64,000 nucleotides of DNA from Bettongia penicillata ogilbyi (GCA_023548195.1 JAJHZJ010000311.1:3374419-3438418), one strand, 5' to 3'. Shown: positions 43,293 to 54,708, numbered from the stretch's first letter. Made by a program: numbers and translations. The notes: a model not told the origin generated them from the letters alone.

Positions 43293-43899
43293 CTTCATGA
43301 TGGGCCACCCTCCCCCCAGAGGCTTGTATAATCTCTGTGACTTATAGTACCATGCAGCAGGAGAAAAGATCATTGATCATTCCTCCACGTCAGTGTTTGT
43401 CTCCAAGGACCCTTTGTCTACACCAAATTGCTCTTTTGCTGGCAGCTTTCCTCTAGTTCCTACTCCCCAGTGACACCTCAAAACTTCCATTAAAGCGCTC
43501 TTTCTTCCTATCAGATCTCAGGATCCTCCCGCCCACCCCCCTTCTGTTGTCGCAATGCTATCCTCTGTCACTCCCTGGGAAGGTCTGACCAGGGTCGTTC
43601 CTCAACTCTGCTTCACCCATACCCTCTAGTCCAGCTGAGGAGGCACATAGAACTCATCATCCTATAGCCAGGAGACCAGCTCTAGACAAGTGAGCGGATG
43701 AAGAAAGGTCAAAATGATCCAGTTCATTCACATCTGTAGCCATCGGGCCTTGGGCAGGGAAAAGAATGGACAATTTGTAGTAAGAAGAACTAGGTTTTAT
43801 GACAGGTCTGTCACTGGTTACCTGGATAACCCAGAGGGGGTCACCTGGTCTCCCTCCATCTTCGTTTTCTGATCTATAAAATGAAAAGTTTAGAAAGAA
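43293..43899. other. single-copy sequence with one SINE remnant
   Basis: A sense CORE-SINE remnant at about 43780-43895 ('gttttctgatctataaaatg'). The rest is unassigned. Confidence 0.4.
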
Positions 43900-44165
43900 G
43901 CTATATTTGCCCATACCCCTGAACCACCTCTACTCCGCCCACCACCGCTCTGGTTTTTGTAAAGGTGGGTGAACACTGTCTATATATAACGCCACACCTA
44001 GTTTACATTTTGGTTAGATTTGTTGAACTGGGTATTTTTTCCTCTTTGTTTTCTTTGTTTCAGTACAAGAGATAAATGCTTGAGAGGAAAAGAGAGAAGG
44101 GATGTATATTAGAAAATGTAAGTGAAATGAAAATAAAAGATTTCAATAAATGGTTTTGTTTTTTA
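43900..44165 (+). mobile_element. possible retroelement 3' end, family uncertain
   Basis: 'ttggttagatttgttgaact', 'cctctttgttttctttgtt', 'gaagggatgtatattagaaa' and 'aaaataaaagatttcaataa' look like the 3' end of a marsupial retroelement. I cannot name it. Confidence 0.35.
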
Positions 44166-44224
44166 AAGGATTATACTCAGCAGCCTCTAAGTTTCTTTCT
44201 AGAGAAGGGGAAGGGAAAGATATA

Positions 44225-44455
44225 AATATTTACATAGTATCTACTGTGTGCCAGTTACCATGTTAAGTACATTACAAATATGTTGTCACTTGATCCTCAC
44301 AACAGCCCTGGGAGGAAGGTGCTATTATTATCCCATTTCACAGATGAGAAAACTGAAGCAAAGGCTAAGGGAGTGGCCCAGGGCTACACAGCTGAGGATG
44401 AATTTGAATTCAGGTCTTCTTGCCTCCAGATCCAGCTCTCTTTCAATTGTGCCTA
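44225..44455 (-). repeat. CORE-SINE with L2-like tail
   Basis: 'tagtatctactgtgtgccag', 'cacagatgagaaaactgaag', 'tttgaattcaggtcttcttg'. Confidence 0.88.
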
Positions 44456-44977
44456 GATAAGCTGCCTCCTTTTGAGCTCATGACCCTCAGATGTCATGTT
44501 TATTTGAAGTCTATGGGGCTCACCTATTTATATATGCTTCTGCTTTCTAGAACTTTGTTTCTTTTCTCAAAGACTTGCTCATCTGATTACATACACAGCA
44601 GATATACCTTTACAAGATCTGAGGGCCCAGCTGGTTTGGAGATCCCTGACACTAGTGGGTACCACTGACTCCACTCAGGGCTGCCCCTGCTGAGCCGGGA
44701 CTACCAGAATAGGGCAACCAAAAACTGGGTTGTTTGGTTGAATAAACTGGAGCTATTTAGTCTGGAGAAGAGAAGACTCTAAGGAGCCAGAATATAGTCT
44801 TTATTTAAGTAGTTAAAGGGCCATCACAGAGGAAAAGGAGAATTAAATTTGTGTTACTTGACCCTGGAGGGCACACCTAGGTAGATGGAGATTACAAAGA
44901 AGCCAATTCTAGTTGGGATGTATGTGAGGGGAAACCTTCCTAATTAGGACTGCCTAGAAGCAGGAGGATCAAACATA

Positions 44978-45203
44978 GACATGGCACTTCTAAGGTCTGC
45001 AATGTGCTTTACTTGGGCTACCCTGTTTGAGTTAATCCTCATAACAATCCTAAGAGGTGGGTGTTACTATGATACCCATTTTACAGATAAGGAAATGAGC
45101 CTGGGAGTAGTTAAGTGACTTTCCTGGAGTCACACAGCTAGTCTGAGGAAGGATTTGAACTCAGCTTCTGCTCTCTAGCTCTAACATGGCATCCATTGGA
45201 TCA
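44978..45203 (-). repeat. MIR/Ther-type CORE-SINE nested in CR1/L3
   Basis: 'atttgggctac'-like opening, 'cattttacagataaggaaat', 'cacacagctagtctgagga', 'tccattggatcaccta'. Followed by a CA/ATGC microsatellite at 45208-45272. Confidence 0.88.
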
Positions 45204-45207
45204 CCTA

Positions 45208-45272
45208 GGACACACACACAAGCACACACACACATGCTCACACGTATGCATGCATGCACTCATGCATACACA
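45208..45272. repeat. (CA)n with ATGC/ACGT interruptions
   Basis: 'cacacacacaagcacacac' then 'gtatgcatgcatgcact'. Confidence 0.92.
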
Positions 45273-45497
45273 CTAAATGCAATAGGATGCTTGAGGAGGC
45301 AATAGGTCTCCTGTCATTGGAGGTCTTCAAGTGGAGGCATCTTAATTATTTGTCAAGATTGCTGTGGAGTGGGGTCCTGTTCAGGGACAAGTTGGATTAT
45401 AGGACCCTGAGTTCCCTCACATTCCATGATTGCACAAACATCAATCCAAGGCTTAAAAAGGCCCCAGGTTCAGATATTACACAATCCAACCCAATAC

Positions 45498-45612
45498 ACT
45501 TTTATTAGTTATCTACTGTATCAATTACTGTGCTAAAAGAAAGATAGTCCCTGCCTTCAAGGAGCTTAAAATCTAAAGGGAGAGATAACACTCAAAAGGA
45601 GACAGGAAAGGA
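45498..45612 (-). mobile_element. L2 LINE 3' tail
   Basis: 'tagttatctactgtatcaat', 'cctgccttcaaggagcttaa'. Confidence 0.75.
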
Positions 45613-45924
45613 GAAGGGGGGCAGGACAGGACAGGACATCAAGAGGTACCCAACAGTGCAGAGCCATCCTGTTCCATAGGGTTGAAACCAGGTATGGCAG
45701 CAGATGCAAAGTGAGTTGCAAACACAAGCACTTTTTCTTTGTGGGACCCTAAGCAAGTATCAACCTCCAAGATTCTTGGTTTCCTTATCTGTAAACTGGA
45801 GGGCAAAAATATTTTGACTTTCGACCTAAAAAAACTGTTGTGTAATTCGGACACATGCCCAAATGACTGTAAAACCGTGCATAGAGCCAGCACTAGATCT
45901 ACACCCCAAAGGAAAAGGGAAAGG

Positions 45925-46437
45925 ATTCATATATAGAAAAATATTTATAGCAACTCTTTTCCTAGGGACAAAGAATTGAAATTAAGGGAATATCCATCAA
46001 TTGGGAAATGGCTGAGCAAGTTGGGTTATAAGATAATGATAGAATACTATTGTGCTATAAGAAATGATGAAGGGGATAGTTTCAGAAAAACTTGAGAAGG
46101 CTTATATGAACTGATGCTGAGGGAAATGAGAACTGGGAGAACACTGTACAGTAGTGAAATGTACAATGATCAACTGTGAATGACTTAGCTACTCTGCTCA
46201 GTGAAATCACCCACCATTCCAAAGGACGAATGATGAAAAATTTACCTCTAGAGAGAGAACTGATGAACTCTGCATGCGGATTGAAGCATATTTTTTCACT
46301 TTATTTTTCTTGTTCTTGCAACATGGCTAAAATATAAATAAGTTTTGCATGACTTTATTACGTTGCTTGCCTTCTCAATAGTTGGTAGAGGGGCTAGGGG
46401 AAGGGAAATAATTTGGAACTCAGAATGTTAAAAAAAA
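45925..46437 (+). mobile_element. L1 LINE 3' end (ORF2 terminus and 3' UTR)
   Basis: 'ccatcaattgggaaatggct', 'gatagaatactattgtgcta', 'gagagaactgatgaactctg', 'cttgccttctcaatagttgg', 'taatttggaactcagaatgt' then an A-rich tail. Same family as 13795; ORF2 tail frames are broken. Confidence 0.88.
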
Positions 46438-46439
46438 TA

Positions 46440-46975
46440 AGTCCATTGTGAGAAAAGTACTTTCCAAATTGTAAGGCACCAGATAAATGTGAGTTATTAC
46501 TATGACTATTACTGTGGTTGTTATTTCCAAACTGGTTTCTCTTAGCAGAGGTGGAATTTCATCCAAGTAAACAAAGAGAGAATCTATTCACAATCTTCTA
46601 TGGGGTCAGCATCTTGTAAAGGGCGACTGATACTAGCCTCTTCAGTCTTAATCATAGCCATGATTTGGTCCCATTTAGTAAAGAGGAAGAGGGCTTTGGG
46701 AGTGGGGCTCCTGCTACATTTTATTTTGCATACCCCTTTAAGTCCAGACCATAGAGGGACCCTAGCCTAAGGAAGGCAGAAGTGGGGACACTTACAAAGC
46801 CTAGGAGGCAATTCTAAAATACCATTCAGTCTTCCTCTTCCTGAGCCTGAGAGATGGCACCTGTCATGGACTGGGGCTAACAGCTCCCCTAGTACACTCT
46901 GAGGCTTTAGGAGCCAGGGAACCAAGGAAGCCCATGACCAGAACGTTCATAATCTGAGGGGGATCTGACTGGAAT
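46440..46975. other. SINE remnant then unassigned sequence
   Basis: 46440-46530 is a CORE-SINE 3' remnant ('gataaatgtgagttattact'). Beyond it nothing is recognised. Confidence 0.4.
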
Positions 46976-46977
46976 GT

Positions 46978-47092
46978 TTGAGCTGAAAGGGACCGGAGAG
47001 ATCATTTAGACCAACCCCCTCATTTTATAGATGACCAAACTGCGGCCCAGAGATAGGCGATGACTTGACCAAGGTCACACAGGTAGCAAGGA
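46978..47092 (-). repeat. MIR/Ther-type CORE-SINE
   Basis: 'gagatcatttagaccaaccc', 'ttatagatgaccaaactgcg', 'aaggtcacacaggtagcaag'. Confidence 0.88.
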
Positions 47093-47199
47093 AAAAGGGC
47101 ATCTGGTTACTTATAAAAGTGGGAAACCAAGGTACGAGGCCAAAAGAAGTCACTGAGCTCACAGTCTCCACTAAGGACCTTTCTCTCCCTGACTGCTGG

Positions 47200-47442
47200 G
47201 TGGCTCAGTACTACAACATTGGCCCTGGAGTCAAGAAGATGTGGGTTCAAATCCATTCTCATGTATTTACTAGCCATGTGTCCTTGGGTGAGTCACTTAA
47301 CCTCTATCTGCCTCAGTTTCTCCATCTGCAAAATAGAGATAATAACAGCATCTATCTCCTAGGGTTGATGTGAGGATCAAATGAGATGTTTGAAAATAGT
47401 CAGTGCCGGACATATAATAGGTGCCTAATAAATGTTACTCCT
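47200..47442 (+). repeat. CORE-SINE with L2-like tail, nearly intact
   Basis: 'gggtggctcagtactacaac', 'gtgggttcaaatccattctc', 'cagtttctccatctgcaaaa', 'ataataggtgcctaataaat'. The A/B-box region is readable, so this may be one of the younger copies. Confidence 0.92.
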
Positions 47443-47619
47443 TCCTTCCTCTCCATTAATATAGCTTCTGTCATCTGTCTGTCCTGCTCATGCTGAAACT
47501 AAATACTGAGAAAAATTCAGAAAAGTATATAGGTAGTTTCATTCTGCTTTGGGAGAGCGGGTATGCACACCAATGATCTCATAGATGATCAACATATAGC
47601 TTTGGGGTAGGTAAGTTTC

Positions 47620-47830
47620 ATTTCCCTACTTACTATACTATAAACTCCTGGAAGGTAGGTATTATGTATTTTCTAAATGTTGTCTCTCCCCAAGTGCTTG
47701 AACACAGTAGGTGTATAATAAATGTTTGTTGAATTGTACTGTGATCCAATTCCTATTTAATTTACTTCTGGTACATTTCACCTCCTCAGTTAGATTGACT
47801 TTAAGCTCCTTGAGGGCAGGGTTGGAATTT
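47620..47830 (+). mobile_element. L2 LINE 3' tails
   Basis: 'ctataaactcctggaaggta' to 'gtataataaatgtttgttga', then another piece 'taagctccttgagggcaggg'. Confidence 0.75.
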
Positions 47831-47924
47831 TACACGTATTGGTAGGCCCATAGCACCCACCACCACCCTTTCTCCACTGCCTTGGTCAATATATGTAAAC
47901 CAGGGGAAAAAAATATTGGAGTAA

Positions 47925-48325
47925 GGAGAGATCTGAGCTCTAATCCCAATTCTGGCATCTCCCAGCTTCGTGAATGAGTAAGTCCCCACTTCTCAACCTC
48001 AGTCATCTCTCTGTAAAATGAGGATGCTTCCCCTACCACATGGGCCTTTAGGAAGCTAAAATGAGATAGTGTATGTATTGATAAACAGTTGTTGTCTGTC
48101 CTTCATTCTGGAAGAGGGCCATGACATCCGTTATATAATGCCACGACTTACAAATGAATTGGATTTAAGTGAGGGAGGGCTGTGAAAAGTCACCAGCCTC
48201 ACTTTCTCCTCTGGAGCCATCTGTGTCCAATGGCAAGGTATAGATCAGGATGACTGGAGATGGGCCTCTGACAAATCATAAAGCAGTCTATACATGTACT
48301 TATTATTATTAGCCAATGCATTGTG
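47925..48325 (+). repeat. CORE-SINE interrupted by an RTE-like element
   Basis: SINE parts at 47925-48085 ('ctctgtaaaatgaggatgct') and 48275-48325 ('acttattattattagcc'). Confidence 0.7.
48086..48270 (-). mobile_element. RTE-like element end
   Basis: 'gttgttgtctgtccttcatt', 'aagtgagggagggctgtgaa', 'tctggagccatctgtgtcca', 'atgactggagatgggcct'. Same family as 30488 and 32693. Confidence 0.65.
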
Positions 48326-48454
48326 ATTGAATGGCTTTCTGGTGGGCAGCATTTCAAGGAGTCCAATGGACCAACATGGCTCAGACCAAGACCTCAACAA
48401 AATAGCCTCAAGATATCAAGCTCTGGCCCAGGGGGAGTATTTTTTTTTCCAGAC

Positions 48455-48600
48455 CTTTGATTTCATCAATGAAGAAAATGACCAGTATGGAAGCTCCCTC
48501 CACCAATGCAGACCAGCACCTCACCTATTTGCTCTCTTGGAGTTTCTCAGGGTACAAAGAAGCTAAGTAATTTGCCCACAGTCACATAACTACTAGAGTT
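48455..48600 (+). repeat. SINE fragment with 'accaatgca' module
   Basis: 'gatttcatcaatgaagaaaa', 'gctccctccaccaatgcaga', 'aatttgcccacagtcacata'. Confidence 0.55.
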
Positions 48601-49055
48601 ATTCCTTCCATATCACGACTTTCCTCACTGTGGTTTTGATATATCCATAAGAAATTAAATAGGAATTTAGGGGGAGTTTTTTGGAAGCAACAGATGACAC
48701 AGAAAAAGTTTAGAAATTCAGAAATGCATAAAATAGATGTACAGTTTCATATAATAAACGTATTTTATCTTTTAATGCCATAATAATTCAGACTTCTTCT
48801 CTGGTACAAAGAGAGGGTCAAAAAATTTTATGTGAATTTTCCAGTTTGAGGGGGCACCACACCCCTAACCCTGGCAATGTGGGTGGGATAATTGTATATG
48901 TCAGAGGTAAGATATGAACCAAGATGCTTCTAATGGCAAGATGCCCATTTCTATTCCACTAGAAAAAAATCACACATACAACATATGTACATAGTCAAAT
49001 CCATAAACAACCAAACATATCTGCACATCTTCTAGCCCCTCCCCTCCGCTCCAAA
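48600..49055. other. AT-rich sequence, nothing recognised
   Basis: No recognisable repeat or exon. Confidence 0.35.
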
Positions 49056-49525
49056 AAGGGCAGACATGGCATGTTTCCTGCCAGGCTACTGGGCACATGA
49101 AAGCTTGATCTGGCACTGCCACCCCGCTCCCACAGAGTGGAAAAGGGCCAGCCTTCACTGCCCCGCATGGCAGGGAGTGCCCTGTCCAGGCTTTCAGGCC
49201 AGAGGAGAAAAGCTACTCAGCCAGGTTCTTCCCTTTCCCCAGCTAAATGAAACACGTTCAACAACGTCTCCCAAAAACCCACTTAAATGCACACTGTTTG
49301 CCTTTGGTGCATGGGAAGCAGGGATCTAATGAACATGAAAAGTCCAGGGTGCTCAGAAGTTGTCTTTGAAAACTCCCTGGGCTTCCTTTGTCAGAGAGCT
49401 TCCATTGCCTTTCAAAGGGCTCCCTCACTGCCTTGCTCCCTCTTTGTAACAAGCGAGCACTCAGCTAATTATCAAGAAATGTTCTCCAATCCTTCATGCC
49501 ACTGGAGTAGGCTTAGTGTTTCTCC
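49056..49525. other. single-copy block, candidate regulatory element
   Basis: No repeat text for ~470 bases. It holds several TCF/LEF-like words ('ctttgaaaa' at 49363, 'cctttcaaaggg' at 49409), a homeobox-type 'ctaattatc' at 49464 and 'cctttgtaac'-like text. Frames are open in places (87 and 80 codons) but show no domain. I favour a conserved noncoding element. Confidence 0.35.
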
Positions 49526-49609
49526 ATAGGAGGTAGATTGGGGAATTGAGTGCTCCTGTCTACTTCCCTCTTCCCCCACCCAGCTCCTGGACCAGGACTC
49601 TCACCCTTC

Positions 49610-49880
49610 CCCATTGTTCCTCATTAGGCTATGCCTGGAACACAGCCTAATCCTTATTCACCAGATTCCTTCCTGTAATTCTGACTGCACCTGGAAACCA
49701 ACCTCCTCCAGGAAGCCTTCCAAGATTGCTCAGATGGAAAAAGTTGATGTTAAGGCCAGCCCTAGGCAAAAATCAGAAAGGAAATTAGTTGTCACAAGAT
49801 TTGGAGTCCAGAAATATGATTTCAAATCCTGGCTGTAGTACTTACTAGTATGATCATTATAAGTTCTATAGGTCCTTATC
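49610..49880 (+). mobile_element. L2 fragment followed by a SINE head
   Basis: 'ctcctccaggaagccttcca' is L2-like; 49740-49880 has CORE-SINE text ('gatttggagtccagaaatat'). Confidence 0.5.
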
Positions 49881-50540
49881 CCAAACTCCAACTTGAACAG
49901 AGGAGTGCAGTCCCCCAAAACCTAGCTTCCCCTCAGGATTTAGGGGTACAGTAGATGACCAGTAAGTTCTTCTAACGCTGTCCACTTGGGCCCCTATTCC
50001 TATGTTCTCCTCACTATTATGGCTGGTAATTAACTCCCCAATATCATTTAAGCAACGCATGTCAATTTGCTGTTACAAGGGAAAGGTTCTGATGATAAAT
50101 AAGAAGAAGTACAAACATTTTCTCCAACCACAGGGGCACATTCCCTTCCCCACTCCTTGACCACCTCAGTGCTTGGGGAGAGTGAACTCATACTTAAAAG
50201 TGGCTACATTCACCCCACCAAGGCCATTTTGGTTTCAACACAGCTGTTCCTTTGTAGGGGATGAGAGTGCAAGGTCACTCCACTGATGGTCCAGGTCCTT
50301 CAAGCATGTTTAAGGTCTCAGGAGCATCTTACCATGCTTAGCTAACCACAAAAGCCAGAGTTGGCTCCGACTTCTAGACTTCCCAATACAGTCAGTGAGC
50401 TCCATGAGGACCTGGGAGGAGAGATCACAGTCTGAGGCATCTCTTCCCACCTAGAGGCTTAGAGAATGTCTTCCTCACTCAAACTGGCTGGTTTTTGAGT
50501 CAGGGGAGAGTAATGAGATTTGCCTGTGTGATTTTTTTTT
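49881..50540. other. single-copy sequence, nothing recognised
   Basis: No repeat or exon evident. Confidence 0.35.
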
Positions 50541-50545
50541 TTTAT

Positions 50546-50786
50546 ATGGCAGCCAGATGATACAGTGGATAGGTACCAGACCTAGAGTAAAGAAGACCTG
50601 AGTTCAAATCTAGCCTCAGATACTTACTAGCTGCGTGAACATGGGCACCCTATTTGCCTCAGTTTCCTCATCTGTAAAATGAACCGGAGAAGGATAGGGC
50701 AAGCAAGTCCAGTTTTTCTGCCAGGAAAACCCAGTGAGGTCATGAAGACCTAGACACAACTAAAATGACTAAATGACAACAAAACC
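50546..50786 (+). repeat. MAR1-type SINE
   Basis: Full-length sense copy: 'ggcagccagatgatacagtg', 'gagttcaaatctagcctcag', 'gtttcctcatctgtaaaatg', 'gacacaactaaaatgactaa', end 'tgacaacaaaacc'. Inverted partner starts 74 bases on. Confidence 0.95.
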
Positions 50787-50860
50787 TCCCTGGGCTGTTA
50801 GGAGGACCCAATGAGATAATGATTGCAGAGTGATTATACATGTTAGCTGTTATTGCTACT

Positions 50861-51104
50861 GTTTAGTCATTTTCAGTTGTGTCCAACTCTTCATGACCTC
50901 TTGGGAGGCTGTCTTGGCAAAGACACTGAAGTAGTTGGCCATTTCTTTCTCTAGCTCATTTTACAGATGAGGAAACTAAGGCAAATAAGGTTAAGTGATT
51001 TGCCCAGGGTCATACAGTTAGTAAAAATGTCTGAGACTACATTTGAACTCCAGTCTTCCTGACTCCAGGACTGGCACTCTACGCACAGTACCTACCTAGC
51101 TACC
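50861..51104 (-). repeat. MAR1-type SINE
   Basis: Full-length antisense copy: 'gtcattttcagttgtgtcca', 'cttggcaaagacactgaag', 'gatgaggaaactaaggcaaa', head 'gtacctacctagctacc'. Between the two copies lies a MIR/Ther 3' piece. Confidence 0.95.
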
Positions 51105-51329
51105 TATTATTATCATTATCGTAATTATTATTAAGCAAATCCAATTCCAACTCATCAGTCAATCAAAAAACCACAGAGGAAGTAGACCAGAAACATTCAT
51201 AGAAATCCTTCTCCTCCTCAGAAAAGCCAGATCCTTTAACATCATCAACACTTACAAAAACAAACTCACCAAACACACAGGCTTATAGCACTCACTGGAC
51301 AGAAGCCCAGCCAACACCCTGGATGTACT
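51105..51329. other. unassigned sequence
   Basis: No repeat family or exon recognised. Confidence 0.35.
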
Positions 51330-51632
51330 TGGACTAGACACCTGATTTCTGAGTCTGTTTCCTCATCTATAAAATGAAGGGTTTAAAGCAGTTCCTTTTA
51401 GTTTTAGAGCTAATGAACTTCAGAACCCCCTAGTTTGCCAATTATTATTCCATTTGAGACTCAAAACAACACTGGGAGGTAGGTGCTATTATTATCCCCA
51501 TTTTAAAGGTGAAGATACTGAGGCAATCAAGGGTTAAGTCATTGCCTATTGACACCTCAGCTAGTAAGTATCTAAGGCTGGATTTGAACTCAGTTCTCTG
51601 TGACTCCAGGCCCAGCAATCTATCCTGCGTTA
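51330..51632. repeat. CORE-SINE 3' half (+) and CORE-SINE (-)
   Basis: 51330-51425 sense ('gtttcctcatctataaaatg'); 51438-51632 antisense ('gggaggtaggtgctattatt', 'tttgaactcagttctctgtg'). Confidence 0.82.
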
Positions 51633-52100
51633 GGTAGAATCCTGGATCTACAGTTAGGAAGATCTAGGTTCCAATCCTGCCTTCAGTATTTTCTGATTAT
51701 GTGACCATAGACAAGTATGTGGGAAGCTGGGTGGCCCTGTCCATAGAGTGCTGTGCCTAGTCAGAAAGACTCTCCCTGAGTTCAAATTCTGCCTCAGACA
51801 CTGTGACCTTGAGCAAGTCATTTAACCCTGTTTGTCTCAGCTGCTCTTCTGTAAAATGAGCTGGAAAAGGAAATGGCAAACCACTGCAATATCTTTGCTA
51901 AGAAAACCATAACTGGTGTCCCAATGAAGCAGACATGACTGAACAGCATACACCAGACAGGTTTGTTCTTGACCTCTCGAACCTCAATTCTCTCATTTGC
52001 AAAATGGAGATAATAATACCAATACAACTCCCCTCACAGGGTTCAAATGCATCATAGGATGTTATTAAAAAGTCACGGAAATGATAGTGATGATGACTTC
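51633..52100 (+). repeat. CORE-SINE split by a nested MAR1-type SINE
   Basis: Host halves 51633-51720 and 51955-52100 ('caattctctcatttgcaaaa'). The insert 51721-51954 is a sense MAR1-type copy ('gtatctttgctaagaaaacc'-like tail). 'agacaagtatgt' (51709) and 'agacaggtttgt' (51955) flank it, 10 of 12 bases alike: an old target duplication. Confidence 0.9.
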
Positions 52101-52199
52101 CAAAGGCTGGTCAATGAACTACTTTGCCTAGAGTCTGTAAAAGAAAACACAGAGGAAGGCTATCTACACTTTATATACACAACTCTCCAAGATCAGTCA

Positions 52200-52515
52200 A
52201 TAAATTAAGCATTTAAGTTGTACATGGCGTTATCCTCTCCTCCCCCCACCCCACCCCCATCCCCAACCCCCACCCCAGGAAGGCTACCAGGACAAAAATG
52301 CCTCAAGGAGCTATTCAGGGAAACAGCATGCATACAGATAATTAAATACAAAATACAAAACATAAGCAAATAAATGCAATGGAATGAAAGGAATTGTCGG
52401 GGGAGGGGTGGCCCCAGCAACTGGAGGAATCAGGAAAGGACTCCTAGGAGGTGGTGCTGGAGTCAAGCTTTACATCCACATTAAAGGAGATCAAAGACGC
52501 ATATAATTCAAAAGG
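52200..52515 (-). mobile_element. L2 LINE 3' end, antisense
   Basis: 'ctcaaggagctattcaggga', 'ggaggaatcaggaaaggact', 'ctaggaggtggtgctggagt'. Confidence 0.7.
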
Positions 52516-52589
52516 AGGGATAATCAGAAAGCATCTACCTTTCCCTTTGGAGTGCACTTAGATTCACCGACACATATCCTTTATTGTTT

Positions 52590-52735
52590 ACAGAAGGCTT
52601 TTCTCCCAACAGTCCTGGAATGTAGGCAAGGCAAATAGCATGATTCCAATTGTATGAATATGTCCATTCAGTCCAATGAACTGAGGCAGTGAGATAGGTG
52701 ATTTGTTCTTGACCACATGGGTAATTAAGTGTAGA
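52590..52735 (-). repeat. CORE-SINE, degraded
   Basis: 'gaatgtaggcaaggcaaata', 'tgaactgaggcagtgagata'. Confidence 0.6.
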
Positions 52736-52938
52736 TAGATAGATAGATCAATCCATAGATAGATAGACAGACAGACAGACAGGTGATAGGTAGATACAGT
52801 AAATAAATAGACAGACTAATACATAAATGAAAGATACAGACACAGACACATAGATACATAGATGAAAGAAAAAGAGAGACAGAGACAGATGGAGAGACAG
52901 ACAGACAGATGATAGATAGATAAATAGATAGAGAGATA
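52736..52938. repeat. GATA/GACA array; 142-bp unit, first copy
   Basis: Contains a unit from 52793 ('gatacagtaaataaatagac', 'actaatacataaatgaaaga') that recurs from 53642 on the far side of the solo LTR. Confidence 0.9.
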
Positions 52939-53641
52939 TGATGAGGTTCAGGGGTGATGGGGGAACCCAAAATATCGACAGTCCAGGTCGTGCTCGAATG
53001 AATTCAACTCAAGCCTTCTTAAAGCCAAAGAAAACAAAGTTTATTACAGATTCGCCAAATTGGGTTGCCTTTTAACGAGCCTAAGCATTTGTGACACTTG
53101 TATTCACAAGTGGGCCAGACAGAATCTCAGCTAGACAGAGTCTGAGCTGGATTGCATCTGAGAGCCTTCATGGAGGCAAGATGGAACTTAAATACAGAAA
53201 AGAGTATAGGAGGGATCTGGGGGGTGGTCTGGAAGTCCAGGGTGATGGAGGAGGGATTTAGGAAGGGTCTTGAGGAAAAGTCTAAGGTGGGAATCCCAGG
53301 AGGGTCAAAGGCTGGAAACAGATGGCGGCTATCAGGAGATATCAGACTATGGAGGGTTTGGGTGGGAAGCAGGTGAGGCAATCCAGAGATCTTGATAGGG
53401 GCTGTATGGGAATGGATACAGATATTGATGGGAGTGGTCGGCAGCCTGGGGAATGGGGTTTTGATGGGATCAAAGGAGGGTGGGGTGCAATAGAGACCTG
53501 AGTAGAATGATAATGAAAAGTCCATGGGCTTCCGGAGACTGCCGGAACAAATGGGAAGATTAGATTTGAGTAAGAAAGGCCAGATTAAGTGGGAAGATTC
53601 AAGGGGAGCTCAAGGAGGCTCCCAGAGTCTGAACCCCATCA
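52939..53641 (-). mobile_element. solo LTR, class I-like
   Basis: On the minus strand it begins 'tgatggggttcag' and ends 'ctgaacctcatca', giving TG...CA ends within a 13-bp imperfect terminal inverted repeat. A TATA-like 'tatttaa' lies at 53194-53188 and AATAAA at 53045-53040, about 145 bases apart as in LTRs whose R region holds the poly(A) signal. Flanked by GATA on both sides (4-bp duplication), though the flank is itself GATA-rich. No gag, pol or env remains. LTRs of this kind can act as promoters; no activity is inferred here. Confidence 0.8.
53188..53194 (-). promoter_or_regulatory. TATA-like box of the minus-strand LTR
   Basis: Minus-strand 'tatttaag', just upstream of the presumed LTR transcription start. 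Confidence 0.45.
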
Positions 53642-53845
<204 letters not shown>

Positions 53846-53869
53846 AGAAACAGACAGAAAGAGAGAAAG

Positions 53870-54080
53870 CATTTGCTAAGTGTCAGGCATTGTGCTAAAT
53901 TGTGGGGATACAAATACAAGCAAGTACAACAGTCCCTATTCTCAAAGAGCTTACATTCCAATGGAGAAAGACAAGACATAAAGGGGTGCTGGAAAGCAAG
54001 CACCCTGGTAGGAGCATGGCAAGAATAGTAGGGGAAGTTCTGATGCAGTTCTGAGCCCCAGAAAGACATGGCCAAAAGCT
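53870..54080 (-). mobile_element. L2-tail element, antisense
   Basis: 'gtcaggcattgtgctaaatt', 'ctcaaagagcttacattcca'. A SINE remnant follows at about 54140-54245. Confidence 0.75.
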
Positions 54081-54318
54081 ACTCTCTCAGCATCTGAGGG
54101 TACAAGAGTTGAGCACAAATTGACAGTGATTTAGAGATAAAGAATAAGACCATATATATCTAGGAGACAGTGAGAAGTGTTAGCACCAGGACTTGAGCCC
54201 AGGTCTCCTGATATGAAGCTCAGCACTTTTACTGTGCCATTTATACATATATGCTTGAAAATACTCAAAGATCCCTTCTGCAACCAGCCTTTACCCTGCC
54301 AGTGGTGACTTGGGACCT

Positions 54319-54708
54319 TGTTGAGGGCCAGGGTGGAGTGCTGTTGACAAGATCAGGAAAGACCTTTGGGGAAACTGTTCTTTGAGACTATGCTCATTAT
54401 CATCCGGAATGGCTCTCCATGCTCCCCAGATGTTGCTGTCTCCGTGAGACAAATGGGGGAACTACAGAAAACAAGGGATATGTAAAATAGATGTCCTCTA
54501 GGCTAATAATAGTCTTTAAAGACAATAAGACAGGCCAAATCACTGGGACAGGAGACGAGCAGAATGTCATGTAGACTTGCAGATTCTGTCTATATAAACC
54601 CTAACCCTCAGATCAATAAATGGAATTGGTCTATCTTTTCCCGCCTCCCGTGTCTCTTTTCTTCCACCACATCACCGAGCTGTGTAGGGATGCGGGCCAT
54701 CCCCTACA
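54319..54708 (+). mobile_element. solo LTR, class II (betaretrovirus-like)
   Basis: A 390-bp unit with 'tgttgaggg' at the left and 'cccctaca' at the right (TG...CA), bounded by a perfect 6-bp duplication GGACCT at 54313-54318 and 54709-54714. TATA 'tatataa' at 54591 and AATAAA at 54615 are only ~24 bases apart, so the poly(A) signal would lie in U3 with a very short R, as in betaretroviral LTRs. Six-base duplications also fit class II. No internal viral genes remain. Confidence 0.82.
54591..54597 (+). promoter_or_regulatory. TATA box of the plus-strand LTR
   Basis: 'tatataa' within the solo LTR; the poly(A) signal AATAAA follows at 54615-54620. Confidence 0.6.

Larger units (their letters stand above)
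44700..45440 (+). mobile_element. CR1/L3 LINE 3' end, split by a SINE
   Basis: 'gctatttagtctggagaaga', 'gagggcacacctaggtagat', 'ggggaaaccttcctaattag', then beyond the SINE 'ggaggtcttcaagtggaggc', 'gacaagttggattataggac', ending 'cattccatgattgcac'. Dead copy. Confidence 0.82.

Noticed and set aside
47200..47300. tRNA-like A/B-box sequences in SINE heads as tRNA genes
   Set aside because: They lack a foldable cloverleaf with 3' acceptor and continue into CORE sequence; they are SINE promoters.
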